A stretch of 64,000 bases of DNA from Candidatus Sumerlaeota bacterium (GCA_016928995.1 JAFGJS010000137.1:31760-95759); one strand, 5' to 3'. Shown: positions 53,605 through 63,336, counted from the stretch's first letter. Numbers and translations are program-made. Notes: a model not told the origin generated them from the letters alone.

Positions 53605-55872
53605 TTATTGGTCTTGAGCGGCGGTTGGTGTTGTTGCGTCTTCCGATGATTGCTGCGCGGCGCGGATCATTTCCGTAATTTGTGGATCGCCTTCCCTCCG
53701 GGCGAATTCAAGCATCGGCAATTCGCCATCCTCCAGCGCCGGATCGGGATCAGCGCCAAGTTCCAGCAGCGCTTGAACATGCTCCGGCTCGATCCCTTTG
53801 ATCGCATAATGCAGCGGACGCAGGCCATGATGATCGCGAAGATTGATCTCCGCGCCATGCTCGATTAACAGCCGAAAGAGTTCTTTCCTCTGCGCATAGT
53901 CAATCGGTTTGGCGCTGGAGACTCTGGGGATTCTAAAATGGCTAAGGCTAAATGCGCTGGCCGCGGCATGATGCAACGGCGGCCGAATCATGTCTTCGGC
54001 GTCGTCCAATTTCGCTCCATGCTCCAACAGAATTCGCATGGCGCCAATTTTGCCAAGTTCGATCGCGTAAAGCAGCGGACACAGAATCACTTTTGGATAT
54101 CGAAGAGAATCAAAGCGCACATTTACGTCCGCCCCATGCTCTATCATGAGTCGCAGCACATCCAAATCATCGATACTAAGTGCATTAAAGATCGGTGGAG
54201 TCTGCCAAGGCTGGCTTGGATTCACTTGAGCGCCGTGATCGAGCAGCCATGCAAGCCACTTTTTCCGTCCTTGATAGGCTGCACACATGATCGGTGAATC
54301 CCAGCCTCTTGAGTATGGGTAGTTTAAATCCACGCCATGCTGCAATAAGAATTCGCCAATCGACTCGGGATCATGATATCGCACAATCGCGGCATAGATA
54401 GCGCTGTAACGCTCGAAAATCGCAGAGAGCTGATTGACATCGTCGCCCATGGCCATGCGCGCTTTGACCCACTCCATGACTTTGTCGTTCGGAGCATAAA
54501 GAATGATCCCAGGAATGGTCTGCGGGGGCAGTTTGGTGGGATCAAAGTTCTGTTGAAAGATACTCTTGATTGTATGTTGATTGCCCCTTGCCGAAACGAT
54601 GATGGTCCAGCAACGGGTGAGTTGAGATGGCTCAACAGCTTCAAGCGTTTGTTGCGCGGCACCGCTGTTGACCAACTGCCATTCGTAACTTCCGTGATAG
54701 CACTTTGCGCAAAACAATGGATTACGCAAAGTGAGGCTTTGGTAGAGCATAGGATCGATGCCCGCCTCGAGCAGTTGAGTGAAGCGTTCGCGGTTATTGC
54801 TCTGGATCGAGAACAGCACTCCGGGATGCTGCGCCACTCGCGACAAGACGATCACGGCAGACATGATGATTATCGCAAGCGTGATGAGGTATTGTTCCAT
54901 GCAATCCCGGAAATTCAATGCCGGTTGAAATTTAAACAGCATCGCCAGCCGTTCGCGCCATCGGTGCTTGCGCGGAGCAAATCCCTCCGCATCGGAATCG
55001 ATGACGAAGAAGAGCCGGTTCAATTCCCGCCAGATTTTTCGGTTTGTGCGGAACAGCATCAGATTGATGAAAAGCAAAGCGAGCAGCATGATCATGACCG
55101 TGGGCGCGCCCAAGGGCCATTGCGAATCCCAACCGACATAAAGCGTCAATTCGATCAATGCGGCAGTCGCCAGCGCAAAACCGAGAGTCAATATGATCGC
55201 CAATGGTTGAAACAGCACGCACCACAGCAGGATCTCCCGCATCAGCGTATGCGTTGTTTGTTGCGGATGAATCTGGCGCAGCAAGGCGCTCCATAAAAAG
55301 GCGCGATGAAATTGCGTCAGCAAAACGATAACCATCGCCGCGACTCCGACGACCGCCAACTTGATCCCCATCGAATAATCGAAATACATGTAGGTGACTA
55401 CGAAGAAGTTTGAGAGCGATTTCGTCGTCTGAGGCCGCAGCCATCCAATCAATAACTCGTCTTGCATGATCGGGACGAACGCCTGATAGGCATACGGCAG
55501 GATGGCCGTCAGGCTGAGCAGCGTCAGCCATGCCGCCCAACGATGCTTTTTGAAATGCGCGGCGATGTAATCCTCGGAGGAAATCATTGTCAGGGCCACT
55601 TCTTCGCGGCGCGTTCGATCGGCGCAGGTTCGCAGGGAGTGATAGGAACGAATGGCCAGATAGGTGAAGAGAATCGCCATCCATACCGTCATGCAAATCC
55701 CGAAAACGATGATTCCAGGAACACTATTTAGATCCATGCGGTGGTCTTGGTTGGAGACGATATATAACGAGCCGAGAGTCGCGAGTGGGACGACAAAGAA
55801 CAGAAACAGTCCATCGAAAATACGGAAGAGATTTACCTGCCAACTCATGAATCGTGTGCGGGTAAACAGCAT
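53605..55872 (-). CDS. Polytopic membrane protein with C-terminal ankyrin repeats
   Basis: A 755-residue protein. About seven hydrophobic helices in the first 350 residues (for example LFLFFVVPLATLGSLYIV, IIVFGICMTVWMAILFTYLAI, LLWCVLFQPLAIILTLGFALATAALIELTLYV) are followed by a soluble region and, from about residue 490, ankyrin repeats: SPIMCAAYQGRKKWLAWLLDHGAQV, LDVLRLMIEHGADVN, LLYAIELGKIGAMRILLEHGAKL, RKELFRLLIEHGAEINLRDHHGLRPLHYAI and HVQALLELGADP. Ankyrin stacks mediate protein binding. A later ATG at 55848 is a possible start. Role unknown. Confidence 0.78.
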   Translation of the reverse strand: MLFTRTRFMSWQVNLFRIFDGLFLFFVVPLATLGSLYIVSNQDHRMDLNSVPGIIVFGICMTVWMAILFTYLAIRSYHSLRTCADRTRREEVALTMISSEDYIAAHFKKHRWAAWLTLLSLTAILPYAYQAFVPIMQDELLIGWLRPQTTKSLSNFFVVTYMYFDYSMGIKLAVVGVAAMVIVLLTQFHRAFLWSALLRQIHPQQTTHTLMREILLWCVLFQPLAIILTLGFALATAALIELTLYVGWDSQWPLGAPTVMIMLLALLFINLMLFRTNRKIWRELNRLFFVIDSDAEGFAPRKHRWRERLAMLFKFQPALNFRDCMEQYLITLAIIIMSAVIVLSRVAQHPGVLFSIQSNNRERFTQLLEAGIDPMLYQSLTLRNPLFCAKCYHGSYEWQLVNSGAAQQTLEAVEPSQLTRCWTIIVSARGNQHTIKSIFQQNFDPTKLPPQTIPGIILYAPNDKVMEWVKARMAMGDDVNQLSAIFERYSAIYAAIVRYHDPESIGEFLLQHGVDLNYPYSRGWDSPIMCAAYQGRKKWLAWLLDHGAQVNPSQPWQTPPIFNALSIDDLDVLRLMIEHGADVNVRFDSLRYPKVILCPLLYAIELGKIGAMRILLEHGAKLDDAEDMIRPPLHHAAASAFSLSHFRIPRVSSAKPIDYAQRKELFRLLIEHGAEINLRDHHGLRPLHYAIKGIEPEHVQALLELGADPDPALEDGELPMLEFARREGDPQITEMIRAAQQSSEDATTPTAAQDQ

Positions 55873-55881
55873 CGTCGCGAC

Positions 55882-56727
55882 TCATCTTCCCGTCAGCGCG
55901 GCGATCAGGATGCCGGCGGCGACGGAGACATTGAGCGAACCGACTGGACCGGCGGAGGAGATAGAGCAGAATTGATCGCAATGCTCGCGAGTGAGGCGGC
56001 GCAGTCCGGTTTCCTCGTTGCCGAGGATCAAGAGCCACGGGCGGTCGCGCGGAATTTCGCGATAGGATTGATCGGCCTCTTCCGCGGCGCCGAGGAGCCA
56101 GATTCCGGCGTCCTTTGCGGCGCGCAGGGCGTTGGCAAGGTTGGCCGGCCGGGAGTACGGCACGGCTTCGAGTCCGCCGCTGGCCACGTCATAGGCCACG
56201 GCGCTGAGCGGGGCGCTGCGTGCGTCGCTCAGCAGGATGCCGCGCACGCCGAAGAAACCTGCCGCGCGAAAGACAGCGCCGATGTTGTGCGGATCCTGCA
56301 CACAATCGAGCGCCAGCCATAAATCGCCGTCTTTCGCATCGGCGAACAACTCGGAGACATCGCACGCCTCGCGCGGCCGGATCATCGCGCCATGCGCCTC
56401 GGCGCGTCCGCTATCGTGATGTGTACGACGACCGCTTGGAGCATTAGCGCTGTGACGCACAGCCGAGGGCGGCTGTGCCACATTGCCTTTGCGGGTGAAT
56501 TTTCGAGATGGTTGAGTGGCGTTGATGCGATGATCTTGCGGCGGCTTTTCCGTGCGAAGCGGAACGCGATGCTGTCGCGCCAACGTCTCCACATCGCTCC
56601 ACGCATCGCCAGCCTTGCCTTGCGGCAGCGCGATCCACAGCACGTCATTAGGACGATTCGTCAGCGTCGCCAGCACGCTATGCGGATTCCGCAGCCAGAG
56701 TTCAGTCACTTCCCGGTGTTCGCGCAT
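55882..56727 (-). CDS. SpoU-type RNA 2'-O-methyltransferase with inserted repeat
   Basis: A 281-residue SPOUT methyltransferase that should 2'-O-methylate a ribose in rRNA or tRNA (RlmB/TrmH type). The knotted catalytic domain is clear: LALDCVQDPHNIGAVFRAAGFFGV (139-161), then LLILGNEETGLRRL and GPVGSLNVSVAAGILI. The N-terminal substrate-binding domain (1-75) is joined by a linker into which a palindromic repeat encoding VAQPPSAVRHSANAPS has been inserted in frame (about residues 81-112). The start follows the lon stop after one base (TGA T ATG), so the pair is co-translated. Confidence 0.88.
   Translation of the reverse strand: MREHREVTELWLRNPHSVLATLTNRPNDVLWIALPQGKAGDAWSDVETLARQHRVPLRTEKPPQDHRINATQPSRKFTRKGNVAQPPSAVRHSANAPSGRRTHHDSGRAEAHGAMIRPREACDVSELFADAKDGDLWLALDCVQDPHNIGAVFRAAGFFGVRGILLSDARSAPLSAVAYDVASGGLEAVPYSRPANLANALRAAKDAGIWLLGAAEEADQSYREIPRDRPWLLILGNEETGLRRLTREHCDQFCSISSAGPVGSLNVSVAAGILIAALTGR
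56395..56500. repeat. Palindromic 'AQPPSAV' repeat inserted in the SpoU gene
   Basis: The core hairpin GCACAGCCG(AGGG)CGGCTGTGC lies at 56457-56478. In the gene's reading direction it reads VAQPPSAV, a peptide string I recognise as recurrent across unrelated proteins from PVC and related uncultured bacteria because it comes from a dispersed DNA repeat. The unit has kept the frame open, so the host protein is still intact. Boundaries are approximate. Confidence 0.72.
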
Positions 56728-56728
56728 A

Positions 56729-59173
56729 TCAGTTGTTCGTTCGCGTGCTGCGGACGCGAGGCGAGGTTTTTTTGCGTGCCGTCGCGGTTTTCTTGCTGGC
56801 GCGCGTCGCCGTGGTATTCTTCTTCGGCGCTGGTTTATCGCTGACCAGGGCGGCTTCGAGCACCTGGTCGATGTGATCCACCAGGATGAATTCCATGTTC
56901 GCGCGCACCTCCGCGGAGATTTCCTCCAGCTCGTCGCGATTCTCCTCGGGCATGATTACGCGATGGATGTGCGCGCGATGAGCGGCGAGCACTTTTTCCT
57001 TCAGTCCGCCGATCTTGAGCACTTTGCCGCGCAGGGTGATTTCGCCGGTCATCGCCACGTCCTGACGCACAGGACGCTGGCTCAGTGCGGAAACGAGCGA
57101 GGTCGTCATTGTCACGCCGGCCGATGGTCCGTCCTTCGGGATCGCTCCCTCTGGCACGTGGATATGGATGTCGGTGGTTTTATAGAAATCCTTCTCAAGA
57201 TTGAACTGTTCGTATCGTGTGCGAATGTAGCTCAGCGCGGCCTTGGCCGATTCCTGCATCACGTCGCCCAGTTTGCCGGTCAGCATGAGTTCGCCTTTGC
57301 CGCTCATCACCATGGTCTCGGTGGGGAGCAGTTCGCCGCCGACCTCGGTCCAAGCCAAGCCGGTGGCGACGCCCACTTCACCCTGCTGACGCGAGATTTC
57401 CATGTCGCGATATTTTTGCGGTCCGAGATATTCGCGCACTTTGGCTGTTGTTATTTTCACTTTGCGGCGGCGTTTGGCGCCCGTTTCCACCAGCGCTCGC
57501 GCGGTCTTACGGCAGAGCGAGGCGATCTCGCGCTCCAGACTGCGCACGCCTGCTTCGCGAGTGTAGCCCGTGATCAGCAGATTCAGCGCCTCGTTCTCCA
57601 GTTCGAAATTACGCTTGGTCAAACCATGAATTTCGGTCTGCTTGGGGATAAGGAACTGGCCCGCAATGGAACGCTTTTCATCCTCTGTATATCCCGGCAG
57701 CCGGATGATTTCCATGCGGTCCTGCAAGGGCAACGGAATGCCCGCCGTGGTGTTCGCCGTGGTGATGAAAAGCACGTTGGAAAGATCGAATTCAATCTCC
57801 ATGTAATGATCCATGAAGGTCGAGTTCTGCTCCGGATCGAGCACTTCGAGCAGCGCGGAAGCCGGATCGCCGCGAAAATCGGCGCTCATTTTATCGATCT
57901 CGTCGAGCAGCAGCACTGGATTCATCGCGCCGGCTTTCTTGATCATCTGAATGATCTTGCCGGGCATCGAGCCAATGTAGGTGCGGCGATGTCCGCGAAT
58001 TTCCGCTTCGTCGCGCACGCCACCCAGCGACACACGGGAGAATTTGCGGCCCAGCGCATTGGCCACGCTGCGTGCCAACGAGGTTTTTCCCACTCCGGGC
58101 GGTCCGACAAAGCAAAGGATCGGGCTTTTCATGTGCTCCACGAGCTGATGCACTGCAAGGAATTCAAGGATGCGCTCCTTGGGCTTTTCCAGTCCGTAGT
58201 GATCTTCGTCGAGGATCTTCTGCGCTTTATTGATGTTCGCCTTGTCTTCGGTCGATTGACCCCAGGGCATTTCCAACAGCCATTCGATGTATGTCCGCGC
58301 GACCGTGGCCTCCGGCGAATACGGCTGCATCTTGGCCAGCCGTCCCAATTCTTTGTCCGCTTTTTCGCGCACCTCGTCAGACAGCGGGAGTTTGTCGATC
58401 TGCGACTGCAACTCTTCGATTTCCAGATCGTCCTCGCTGGACATGCCCAGTTCTTTCTCGATCACCTTCAGCTGCTCGTTGAGGAAATATTCCTTCTGGT
58501 TGCGCGTGATCGAGTTTTTGACCTGAGAGATGATTTTATTTTCCAGCGCCAGCATCTCGACTTCTTCGTCGAGCAGTTTGGATAGTTTGAAGAGTTTCTC
58601 CTGCAGCGTGACGCTTTCCAGCAGATCTTGTTTCTGCTCGGTGTTGAACGAGGCGATGTTGGCTACGGTATGCGCGATGTGCACAGGATCATCGGTCGTG
58701 CGGATGTTCGTCAGCGCCTCCTCCGGCACCCGGTCGTTCAGCGCGACGTACCGTTCGAACTGATTGACCACGGTGCGCAGCAAGGCCTGTGTGCGTTTGC
58801 CGCGATCGGGGAAGACCGTGACCGGATGAATCTCGGCGCGCAACATGGTTTCATCGGTGATGAAATCCACGATTCGCGCGATGAAATGCCCCTCGACGAG
58901 CACCTTGGCCGAACCGTCCTGCAGCCGGATGATTTGCAGGACTTCGGCGGCCGTGCCGGTTTGATACAGATCATCCTGCGTGGGATTATCCGTTTGCGCG
59001 GTGCGTTGAGTGACTAGAAAGACGCGCCGGTCGCTTTCCATTGCAGTTTCCAGCGCGGCGATGGATTGCGCGCGCATGATATATAGCGGGGTGACGGAGA
59101 AAGGAAAGATCACCAGTTCGCGCAACGGGATCAAAGGCAGCACGACAACGCCATGTTTTTCGGAATCAGTCAT
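56729..59173 (-). CDS. lon: ATP-dependent protease Lon
   Basis: An 814-residue AAA+ serine protease degrading misfolded and regulatory proteins. The N-terminal LON domain (LPLIPLRELVIFPFSVTPLYI) is followed by a coiled region, Walker A GPPGVGKT (357-364), Walker B VLLLDEIDK, and a protease domain with catalytic S684 (PKDGPSAGV) and K727 (GGLKEKVLAA). The C-terminal 30 residues form a Lys/Arg/Thr-rich tail not seen in E. coli Lon, possibly DNA-binding. The start at 59173 is preferred over a GTG at 59212 because the preceding residues are atypical. Co-translated with the SpoU gene. Confidence 0.96.
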   Translation of the reverse strand: MTDSEKHGVVVLPLIPLRELVIFPFSVTPLYIMRAQSIAALETAMESDRRVFLVTQRTAQTDNPTQDDLYQTGTAAEVLQIIRLQDGSAKVLVEGHFIARIVDFITDETMLRAEIHPVTVFPDRGKRTQALLRTVVNQFERYVALNDRVPEEALTNIRTTDDPVHIAHTVANIASFNTEQKQDLLESVTLQEKLFKLSKLLDEEVEMLALENKIISQVKNSITRNQKEYFLNEQLKVIEKELGMSSEDDLEIEELQSQIDKLPLSDEVREKADKELGRLAKMQPYSPEATVARTYIEWLLEMPWGQSTEDKANINKAQKILDEDHYGLEKPKERILEFLAVHQLVEHMKSPILCFVGPPGVGKTSLARSVANALGRKFSRVSLGGVRDEAEIRGHRRTYIGSMPGKIIQMIKKAGAMNPVLLLDEIDKMSADFRGDPASALLEVLDPEQNSTFMDHYMEIEFDLSNVLFITTANTTAGIPLPLQDRMEIIRLPGYTEDEKRSIAGQFLIPKQTEIHGLTKRNFELENEALNLLITGYTREAGVRSLEREIASLCRKTARALVETGAKRRRKVKITTAKVREYLGPQKYRDMEISRQQGEVGVATGLAWTEVGGELLPTETMVMSGKGELMLTGKLGDVMQESAKAALSYIRTRYEQFNLEKDFYKTTDIHIHVPEGAIPKDGPSAGVTMTTSLVSALSQRPVRQDVAMTGEITLRGKVLKIGGLKEKVLAAHRAHIHRVIMPEENRDELEEISAEVRANMEFILVDHIDQVLEAALVSDKPAPKKNTTATRASKKTATARKKTSPRVRSTRTNN

Positions 59174-59505
59174 TGACAAAGAAACAACTCCCCTCGCTGG
59201 ACGCGCCTTCACAGGCGGCTATTTTCGCGTGATGTCCGCCGTTGCAGAGTCCAGCTTTTATTCACCCAAGATCCAGCTGACAACCCATACTCCGTTCAAT
59301 ATCATCACAATGAGCGCCGCATTCATCCTGTCACGCCTGGAAGCGAATGCTGGCAATACAATTTTGATCTATAATCCTACTAAGATTTTATTTCATATTA
59401 ATCAAACCAGTTTCGCTCTTAAGTCCGTATTCTGTCAAGTATTGCGGGAGAAAACGTAATGCTTCGAATCCTCACTGAATCTATCCGTTAGCCTGAAATT
59501 TCACG
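59174..59505. other. Gap upstream of lon
   Basis: About 330 bp between lon and the LptF/G gene, AT-rich toward the right. No gene is supported. It should hold the lon promoter, but I could not identify a heat-shock element (CIRCE or a sigma-32 box). Confidence 0.4.
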
Positions 59506-60693
59506 TCAATGACTGAAAGCGCAACGTTTAATCTGATGCAAGCCAGCAGCTGTGAAGAGAAGCAGCGGCAGGCCCGACGCCGTCCAGGACCAGATCAGCC
59601 CCTCCTCGGCCATCGCAAGCATCACCGCTGTGGCCACGTAGTACAGCATCACACAGAGGATGCCGAGGCCAAAACCGGCCAGCATCGTGCGGCCGGACTG
59701 CGCCCGCATGGCGTAGGGAATGCCGTTGATGATCATTACGAGGCAGGCGAAGGGAAAAAAGATGCGCATCCAGAAATCCGTCCAGTAATGGTTGACCGGT
59801 TCATTGATCCGCTCTTTGTTGCGAATATAACGCAGCAGGTTGATGGCGTTCATTTCGTCCGGTTTGCGATCGGCGCGCAGCAATTCATTGAATCCCGGCT
59901 CCAGTTCCAGCTCGTAATATGGCGAACCATCGTCGCTGGCGAGCTCATGAAAAGCGATCAGGTCGCCTTGCGCGTCAAAAATGCGCTCAGTGGGTTTATA
60001 CGCCATCCATCGATCCCGGCCTGTTTCCTGATCGCGTCCCTCCCATTTTGCTCGCGGCATGAACAGCGCGCGCTGAAAGCGGAAGGTCTCCGGATTGAGA
60101 GTGATGATCGTGGCGGTCGTCATTTCGTCCTGCGTCGAGTCGTATTCCGAAACGACGAAAAAACGCGCGCCTTCGCCTTTGCGCGCCACATCGCTGAATT
60201 GACCGCCGGCCTTTTTGCCGGCGATCCAGATCCGGTCGAGCCGCTTGGCGCGTTGCTGGAATTCATGCACGACGCTTTCATTCAAGCCAATCATGACCAT
60301 CGAGATCGCCAGCCCCGAAACCAGCAATGGCGCAGCGATGCGATATGCGCTGACGCCCGAGGCCAGGAAGGCCAGCAGCTCCTGATTGCGCGCCAGCATA
60401 CCGAGGCTGAATAATACGGCCAGCATGACAGCGATCGGCGCCACTTTGAGCAATTTATACGGCATGGCGTACCAGAAATACGTCGCGGCGGTCCCCAGCG
60501 TGGTGTTGTTCGCCATCATTTCGCCGACGTTGCTGAAAATTTCAGTGATCAGCAGGATGCAGTATGTCGCCAGCAGGATGATTAAAAAGGTCATCCAGAA
60601 ATTGCGCAGTAAATAACGGTCGATGATTTTCAACAAAATCGCTCCAACAGTCGTTTCAGATCGAATACGTGAGCATTTCTGCGGGTTGAGCAT
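59506..60693 (-). CDS. LptF/LptG-family permease
   Basis: A 395-residue inner-membrane protein of the lipopolysaccharide export complex. Helices occur at about 30-52, 68-102 and, after the periplasmic beta-jellyroll region (about 130-275), three more at 300-385. The opening LLKIIDRYLLRNFWMTFLIILLATYCILLITEIF and FACLVMIINGIPYAM are family hallmarks. Only one such gene is seen, so its F/G partner must lie elsewhere. The N-terminal residues before LLKIIDRY are atypical, and a TTG near 60630 may be the real start. Confidence 0.88.
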   Translation of the reverse strand: MLNPQKCSRIRSETTVGAILLKIIDRYLLRNFWMTFLIILLATYCILLITEIFSNVGEMMANNTTLGTAATYFWYAMPYKLLKVAPIAVMLAVLFSLGMLARNQELLAFLASGVSAYRIAAPLLVSGLAISMVMIGLNESVVHEFQQRAKRLDRIWIAGKKAGGQFSDVARKGEGARFFVVSEYDSTQDEMTTATIITLNPETFRFQRALFMPRAKWEGRDQETGRDRWMAYKPTERIFDAQGDLIAFHELASDDGSPYYELELEPGFNELLRADRKPDEMNAINLLRYIRNKERINEPVNHYWTDFWMRIFFPFACLVMIINGIPYAMRAQSGRTMLAGFGLGILCVMLYYVATAVMLAMAEEGLIWSWTASGLPLLLFTAAGLHQIKRCAFSH

Positions 60694-60774
60694 GGATTAT
60701 TCAAGCTTTTTTGACAGGGGAGAGGATTCGGCGCCGCTCGTTGAGGCTGGCGATAAGCGGCGCATTTTTTGGCT

Positions 60775-61275
60775 TCAGGATTCGATACTGTATTCAATCC
60801 AGACAAGTTGGCCCTGGGATTCCTCCACTTCGACGCGGATGCGGCTGATGGTCGGTCTGCAATCGCGCAATTTCAATGCATCGGTCAGCCGTTCGGCCAC
60901 GTGCCCGGCCAGGGCTTCCATTGTGATATTCGGCAACGGCAGCAAAGCCGTGTCGTCTTTCGGCAGACTGTATGTCTTGCCAAACAGCGTCACGCGATAA
61001 TTGTTCTCGCCGTCCTCGTTCACGCTCAGTGCTGGATTTCCCCGCGGCATCAGGCATTTTTCATCCAATTCCGCGCAAATTTCGCCCAGAACCCGCTTCA
61101 ACGGCCGTGGATCGTAGAGCATGCCTTGCGGCGCCTCGGATCCCGTCAATTCCACGCGCACGTGGTAGTTATGTCCATGCAGCCGTTCCGCGGTTCCATC
61201 GGGGAAGATCGTCATATGCGAACAGCTGAATTTAAACCGGTCCTTGGCGATTCGAATGCCGTATTCTTTGTTCAT
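60775..61275 (-). CDS. queD: 6-pyruvoyl-tetrahydropterin/6-carboxytetrahydropterin synthase family
   Basis: A 166-residue homologue of QueD/PTPS. Zinc ligands are the His of CSHM (residue 20) and the two His of HGHNYHV; the segment LDEKCLMP and NITMEALAGHVAERL carry other family positions. QueD makes 6-carboxy-tetrahydropterin in the queuosine pathway; PTPS makes 6-pyruvoyl-tetrahydropterin. Cys replaces the residue usual before the second motif in neither clear way, so the two cannot be separated here. No other queuosine genes are present in this window; the symbol is tentative. Confidence 0.82.
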   Translation of the reverse strand: MNKEYGIRIAKDRFKFSCSHMTIFPDGTAERLHGHNYHVRVELTGSEAPQGMLYDPRPLKRVLGEICAELDEKCLMPRGNPALSVNEDGENNYRVTLFGKTYSLPKDDTALLPLPNITMEALAGHVAERLTDALKLRDCRPTISRIRVEVEESQGQLVWIEYSIES

Positions 61276-61398
61276 CGGGCGATCCTTGTTAATGTCGGTC
61301 TTCGCATTATATCCCGGCCGAATGCGATGGCAAGCCCAACGCGCTGCAATGAGAAAAATGTGATTGCGTGATGCGTCATCTCACAAGATGATCCATGC

Positions 61399-63336
61399 AT
61401 GGAGCGGATCCCCTTTCCAGAATTTTCCGGCAATCGCGATGGCTGGCGCGTTCACTGCGGCGTGCTGGGCTTGTTTGCAGTGGTAACCGTGGTTTTCACC
61501 TGGCCGCTGTTTCCATATTGCCTGACGCATTTCATCAGTGAGCCGGGCGCGGAGGGCTTGGGGTTGCCGGTGCGCGATGCGGCGCAGCATCACTGGAACC
61601 TCTGGTGGATGCGATTCGCGCTATTTGAACTGCATTCGAACCCATACAGGTGCGGCTATCTCTATGCCCCGCACGGTACGCCGCTGGCTCTGCATACGCT
61701 GTGTCCGCTTTATGGCTTGATCAGCGCGCCGTTTCAGCGGATCCTGCCGTTGAACGCGATTTATAATTTGTTCCTGCTGGCCGGCTATGTCTTCGCGGGA
61801 CATGGCGCCTGGCTGCTTTCGCGCAGCCTGGGCGCTCCGTCGCGCGGCGCGATCATCGCCGGAGCTCTATTCATGTTTTTTCCAATCCGGCCGGAGATGC
61901 ATGTTCATCTGAACATCTTCAGCGTGCAATGGATTCCCTATTGTGTTTGGGCCTGGCTGGGCTTGCTCAACAACGGCGGCCGCCGCTGGACCATCGCAAC
62001 GGCGGCGCTGCAAACCGGACTCTTTCATGTGTCGCTGCATTTGCTGTACATGACCGTGATGCTGCAAGGCGGTCTTTTTATTTGGGCGCTGCGGCGCTCC
62101 CATCCCAATCCGCAGGAGCGTCCGTGGCTGAAGCATTCCGCGGCATGGGGCGCGGCGGTCTTCATCGCCGCCATGCTTGCGTTGCAATTTTGGAAATCCA
62201 TCGTTGCACTGGCGCTTGCCGCACTGTTCATCGTTGCGCTTATCGCTGGCCGTACGACGGCGCCGGAATTGCGGAAACTCGCCATACGCGCATTGAATGC
62301 GGCGCTGCTGACGGCGGTGTTTTGCGCCCCGGCGTTGCTGTCGATGCGTAAGGCCAATGCATACGCGGAATACGACCGCATGCTTTTAGCGGCGCAGGTC
62401 GCGTTAAGCGCTGACGTGACTGATTATTTTGTTCAGCCTTGGCTGAAGGAACACATGCCGGCGGCGTTGCGCGCTGCGGCGGAATCCATCGCCGGCCGTT
62501 TGGAAAAAATGGGCTTCAAGACAAATCACGTGACGCCGTTCGGACGGGGCTTTGCGCCCTATTCGCTTTATGTTTTGCTGCTGCTGGGGATTGGCGCGCG
62601 GCAGGCGATGTGGAGAGGATGGCTGGCGCTGGCGATTTTCTTCGTCGTTCTTTCGTTGGGGCCGTGCCTGAAGTTTTTTGATTTTATCGAGATCGCATTC
62701 CCGGGACGACATTCCTTTTTTTTGCTCATGCCGGCATGCCTCTTGCGCGCGCTGCCCGGCGGAGAGACCATGCGCGTGTTATTACGTTTTTTCATTCCGG
62801 CACTGCTTTGCGCGATCGTCGCGATGTCCATTTGCTGGGAGCGTGTTGAGCGCCGTTTAAAGTGCACGCATGGGAGCGCGCAATGGCTTGTTTGCGGCGG
62901 CGTGATCGCGATTGTTCTGCTTGAAGGCTGCCCGCGCGGCGTCATGATGGACCGCTGGAATCCGCCGCAGGCGCTGAGCATCGTGCAGGAACTTCCCGCC
63001 AGCATCACCGTCGTCAATGTTCCGAATTTCGATCAGAAATGGGCTGGTTGGAACATGGCGGCGCAAACAGTGCATTGCAAAAGAATCCATGATGGATACA
63101 TTTCGCGGTTGCCCATGGATTTGACGCGATATTCGGAAAAATTAGGATGGCCTTGGCCGCATGATCGCAACACGGTTTTTTTACTGCATGAAGACGCGCT
63201 TGCGCCTGAAAAACTGCGCGCGCTTCGCGCCAGGCTGCAAGGCTTCGGCTATGTTTCGCAACAGGATGGCGCGCTGTCGCTTTGGATGATTAACAGCATT
63301 CCCCCTGACGCGTCCGGCGTCAGGGGGAATGATTGA
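61399..63336 (+). CDS. Large polytopic membrane protein (GT-C/YfhO-like)
   Basis: A 645-residue protein with about 12 hydrophobic helices. After the first helix an acidic loop reads EGLGLPVRDAAQHHWNLWWMRFAL, similar to the D-x-x-x-x-x-W-N-x-W-W loop of GT-C-like membrane glycosyltransferases and YfhO relatives. A large loop lies at 320-385 and a soluble domain after residue 520 (VTVVNVPNFDQKWAGWNMAAQTVH). No signal peptide apart from the first helix. Function in surface-polymer assembly is inferred only. The 3' end overlaps a perfect 15-bp stem-loop. Confidence 0.65.
   Translation: MERIPFPEFSGNRDGWRVHCGVLGLFAVVTVVFTWPLFPYCLTHFISEPGAEGLGLPVRDAAQHHWNLWWMRFALFELHSNPYRCGYLYAPHGTPLALHTLCPLYGLISAPFQRILPLNAIYNLFLLAGYVFAGHGAWLLSRSLGAPSRGAIIAGALFMFFPIRPEMHVHLNIFSVQWIPYCVWAWLGLLNNGGRRWTIATAALQTGLFHVSLHLLYMTVMLQGGLFIWALRRSHPNPQERPWLKHSAAWGAAVFIAAMLALQFWKSIVALALAALFIVALIAGRTTAPELRKLAIRALNAALLTAVFCAPALLSMRKANAYAEYDRMLLAAQVALSADVTDYFVQPWLKEHMPAALRAAAESIAGRLEKMGFKTNHVTPFGRGFAPYSLYVLLLLGIGARQAMWRGWLALAIFFVVLSLGPCLKFFDFIEIAFPGRHSFFLLMPACLLRALPGGETMRVLLRFFIPALLCAIVAMSICWERVERRLKCTHGSAQWLVCGGVIAIVLLEGCPRGVMMDRWNPPQALSIVQELPASITVVNVPNFDQKWAGWNMAAQTVHCKRIHDGYISRLPMDLTRYSEKLGWPWPHDRNTVFLLHEDALAPEKLRALRARLQGFGYVSQQDGALSLWMINSIPPDASGVRGND
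63297..63331. terminator. Perfect 15-bp stem-loop at the gene end
   Basis: CATTCCCCCTGACGC and GCGTCAGGGGGAATG pair exactly with loop GTCCG. The structure spans the last codons of the membrane-protein gene and ends 3 nt before its stop. No T-run follows, so it may be a 3' stabilising structure or a dispersed palindrome rather than an intrinsic terminator. Confidence 0.45.
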
